Below are positions 22,337 through 24,047 of a DNA stretch of 24,047 nucleotides, piece after piece (within the stretch, counting starts at the first letter, position 1; each line of letters starts with the position of its first letter). The notes under the pieces were generated by a model. That model ran no database searches. It worked only from the letters and a program-made list of their open reading frames with translations, and was not told where the DNA came from. The position numbers and the translations under genes were made by a program. Source of the DNA: Actinomyces sp. (GTDB lineage Bacteria; Actinomycetota; Actinomycetes; Actinomycetales; Actinomycetaceae). The stretch spans positions 1-24,047 of the forward strand of contig NZ_JAUMUL010000056.1 of NCBI RefSeq assembly GCF_030530635.1, in the 5' to 3' direction.

Positions 22337-22828
22337 TTATTCCGCCCCCGGCACAGAGAGTTCGCCAACAGCCGACCGGATACCGCGTGTGAAGGAGCGG
22401 TCTGGCTGTTGGGGGACAGCGCACATGCCCTGGCAGCCGAGACTGTGCCGGTTGCGGGCGATCGTGCGGTATACGGCCTTGGCCAAGAGCTTGAGAGGCC
22501 GGTGAATAATGATGTTGCCGAGTCCTCCAAGCATGGGTCCGGCGTTCATGAGTGCCCTTCCGATTGCCTGCTCCTCCACATGGAAGGCGTCCTCGCGCGG
22601 GTCGTAGAAGACCACTGAGTGCCTCGTCCATGCGGCCCCGGGGCCGTCCCAATCAGAAGCAGCAGTCAGTTGCAGTCCGGACGAGGGGCGGAGGCGCTTG
22701 CCCAACTGGCGCACGAAGGCGGTGCATATCGAGCAGTCCTGGTCATAAATGAGCACCGGGTCGGAAGGCGAAGCTGAACCTGATGCAGGTCCAGTGGATG
22801 CGGGGGCTGGCCGAACCTTGTCTTTCAT
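22337..22828 (-). CDS. DCC-family thiol-disulfide oxidoreductase (DUF393)
   Basis: A 163-residue protein with the DxDCxxC motif near the N-terminus: VLIYDQDCSIC (Asp31-Cys32, Cys35), following a 22-residue Pro/Ala/Ser leader. DUF393 proteins are thioredoxin-like and thought to act in thiol-disulfide exchange. A second cysteine pair near the C-terminus (LGCQGMCAVP) is additional. The ATG at 22828 overlaps the stop of the DoxX-like gene (ATGA), so the two are co-translated; an in-frame ATG at 22837 behind GAAGG is an alternative. No signal peptide. Substrate unknown. Confidence 0.82.
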   Translation of the reverse strand: MKDKVRPAPASTGPASGSASPSDPVLIYDQDCSICTAFVRQLGKRLRPSSGLQLTAASDWDGPGAAWTRHSVVFYDPREDAFHVEEQAIGRALMNAGPMLGGLGNIIIHRPLKLLAKAVYRTIARNRHSLGCQGMCAVPQQPDRSFTRGIRSAVGELSVPGAE

Positions 22829-23373
22829 CGCAGCCATCCGTCGCCTACCTTCGCCGCCCAGCGGCGGCCCAGCCCCCAGGTGTCGCCCGCAAGAGTAAGG
22901 GCTGAGGTGATCATGATGGCGGCGAACAGCCAATGGTCATCGATGATCGGGTTGGTGCCTCCGTTGATGAGAGGGAATTCGGCCAGGTAGAGCATGAGCA
23001 TGAGGAGCGTGCCACTCACCGCTGCGATTCGCAGTCCGACTCCCAGGAGCAGCGCGGTGCCGATGCCGAGAAGTGCCGCCATGAACAACACGTCACCGCC
23101 GGTGTTGGCGAAGACTGAGAAGACACCAGCGAAAGGCCCCTCGATGTGGTTGATGAAGCCCTGGGCAGGGGTGCCACCTCGGATCCATGCCCCCTCAGGA
23201 GGGACCACGTAACCCAAACCGAAGAGCTTATCAAAAAAAGCCCACAGGAAGTAGGCTCCGACGATGATGCGAGAGCTCGCTAGGGCTCGGCGGGCCGTGG
23301 GGGAGGTAACGATGTCGGAGCCCGTGCGCGGGGTGGCCGGGGAGGTCTGGTCGGGTGCGATCGAGTCATGCAT
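22825..23373 (-). CDS. DoxX/DoxD-like membrane protein
   Basis: About 182 residues from the ATG at 23373. Four membrane helices are visible: around SSRIIVGAYFLWAFFDKLFG, GGDVLFMAALLGIGTALLLG, LRIAAVSGTLLMLMLYLAEF and WLFAAIMITSALTLAG. The N-terminal helix with FDKLFGLGY and the loop GTPAQGFI fit the DoxX/DoxD group, some members of which take part in quinone-linked sulfur or thiol oxidation. The frame is open far upstream, but the conserved part begins near this ATG. Overlaps the DCC-family gene (ATGA), which supports a joint redox role; the precise function is inference. An A/T-rich stretch at about 23504-23509 (TATAAA on the minus strand) may hold its promoter. Confidence 0.78.
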   Translation of the reverse strand: MHDSIAPDQTSPATPRTGSDIVTSPTARRALASSRIIVGAYFLWAFFDKLFGLGYVVPPEGAWIRGGTPAQGFINHIEGPFAGVFSVFANTGGDVLFMAALLGIGTALLLGVGLRIAAVSGTLLMLMLYLAEFPLINGGTNPIIDDHWLFAAIMITSALTLAGDTWGLGRRWAAKVGDGWLR

Positions 23374-23612
23374 GAGCTTTAATGAACCTCGTGATCGGGG
23401 CGGTGAACCGCCGTTTGCGTGCGTGAACTCGGGGGGTCGGCGAGTGCCGCTCCCCCGTGGTCGCTGCCCATAACCAAAAGGGTAGCCATTTAATTCCTGC
23501 GATTTTATAGACACTTCGTCATTATCTGGAGGTCGGTGGGACATTTCGCATGCCTTCGCGGGCCACGCTGGCTTCAGGTCTTCCGCGCTCGCACCGCCCT
23601 GCCCTGCGGACG

Positions 23613-23841
23613 GTCGCGGCCTGCCATGTGCATGCGGCCGGGACCCGCAAAGGGACAGCCCCCAGCAGGTGGAGGGGAACTCGAAGACCGCGCCCTGGGG
23701 GTCTGCCGGGATGGCTGGTCGACCATGGTCCACATCGCCACATACGGCATGCTGGCCGGGGTACTGACCGCCGGACAGGTCACGGACCGCCCCATGATGA
23801 TCCCCGTCCTTGAACAGATCCGGGTGGCCCGCCCTAGGGCT
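23613..23841 (+). pseudogene. IS5-type transposase relic
   Basis: Fragments in two frames match an IS5-family transposase: VHAAGTRKGTA (about 23613-23663), then LGVCRDGWSTMVHIAT, GVLTAGQVTDRPMMIPVLEQIRVARPRA (to about 23841). The usual continuation (GRPRTRPD and the catalytic C-terminus) is missing, cut at CCCTAGGGCTGTTACG. No start, so non-functional. Confidence 0.7.
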
Positions 23842-23842
23842 G

Positions 23843-24047
23843 TTACGTAAGTCGTTTGAGCCAGTGGTCGATGCTGGCGGTGTGGGTGGTGGCTTGGTGG
23901 CGGACGGTGCCCGACCAGTTGCACCCACTCGGCGGTGACGAACACGGGCGTCGTCGATGCCCTGCCAGGGCCCGTGGTCGTCGAGGTAGTGGCGGCCCAA
24001 GGATCAGCTCCGCCTTATAGAGAGAGTTGAGGGCCTCGGCCAGCGCG
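23843..24047 (-). pseudogene. Second transposase relic(s), IS3-like, at the window edge
   Basis: On the minus strand ALAEALNSLYKAELI and, after a frameshift, HGPWQGIDDARV and TAEWV resemble the C-terminal part of IS3-family OrfB. A further frame ends IDHWLKRLT-stop at 23843 and may belong to another element. At least two frame changes occur, so the stretch is decayed; it continues past the window. Confidence 0.6.

Noticed and set aside
22290..22652. Upstream extension of the DUF7455-like gene
   Set aside because: It overlaps the DCC-family gene in another frame and encodes low-complexity Arg/Pro sequence.
1..24047. tRNA or rRNA genes
   Set aside because: I looked for T-loop and rRNA-like motifs and found none; matches such as GGTTCGAA at 9370 fall inside coding sequence without a cloverleaf.

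Overview
This window looks like chromosome from a high-GC Gram-positive bacterium, most likely an Actinomyces-type actinomycete (Actinomycetaceae). Pointers are strong GC bias at third codon positions, a class II DAHP synthase, a pyrophosphate-type phosphofructokinase, a PASTA kinase next to a short-chain prenyl synthase, an actinobacterial SigA core, a DUF7455-like zinc protein, and several genes with TANNNT boxes 6-7 nt before the start codon (leaderless transcripts).

Layout. 1-538 (-): 5' part of a Mn-type superoxide dismutase. 746-1189 (+): stand-alone receiver protein. 1245-3002 (-): DEDD exonuclease fused to a UvrC-like GIY-YIG domain. 3113-4012 (+): PlsC-type acyltransferase. 4013-11575 is an accessory island. 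It holds two diverged 122-bp palindromic elements (4036-4157 and 6687-6808) flanking a tetR-MFS efflux operon and a Phd/RelE toxin-antitoxin pair. It continues with a frameshifted MocR regulator, a UPF0261/Tm-1-like gene killed by a stop codon and a frameshift, its intact TIM-barrel partner, an antitoxin relic, and an XRE-nucleotidyltransferase fusion. Core genes resume with PPi-phosphofructokinase (11576-12808, strong hairpin behind it), class II DAHP synthase (13001-14344), a PknL-like PASTA kinase (14379-16427, -), a polyprenyl diphosphate synthase (16515-17663, -) and the principal sigma factor (17866-19512, +). A TPP riboswitch then leads the thiM-thiE-thiD operon (19605-22006). The right end carries, on the minus strand, a DUF7455-like zinc protein, a DCC-family thiol-disulfide protein and a DoxX-like membrane protein, then insertion-sequence relics from about 23613 to the edge.

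How it works together. The exonuclease-UvrC, acyltransferase, DAHP synthase, PknL and IdsA genes resemble the M. tuberculosis Rv2173-Rv2191 neighbourhood (recalled, not searched), so 4013-11575 looks like an insertion into a conserved block. Thiamine genes are a salvage set (hydroxyethylthiazole kinase, HMP-P kinase, coupling enzyme), joined by ATGA overlaps and controlled by TPP at the ribosome binding site. In the island, tetR and the efflux gene form a self-regulated pair, while the MocR/UPF0261 metabolic locus is decaying.

The most unusual features are a stretch resembling the first turns of a secreted parallel beta-helix protein inside the N-terminal region of the housekeeping sigma factor (about 18109-18429), and the paired 122-bp palindromic elements, both placed between convergent genes.
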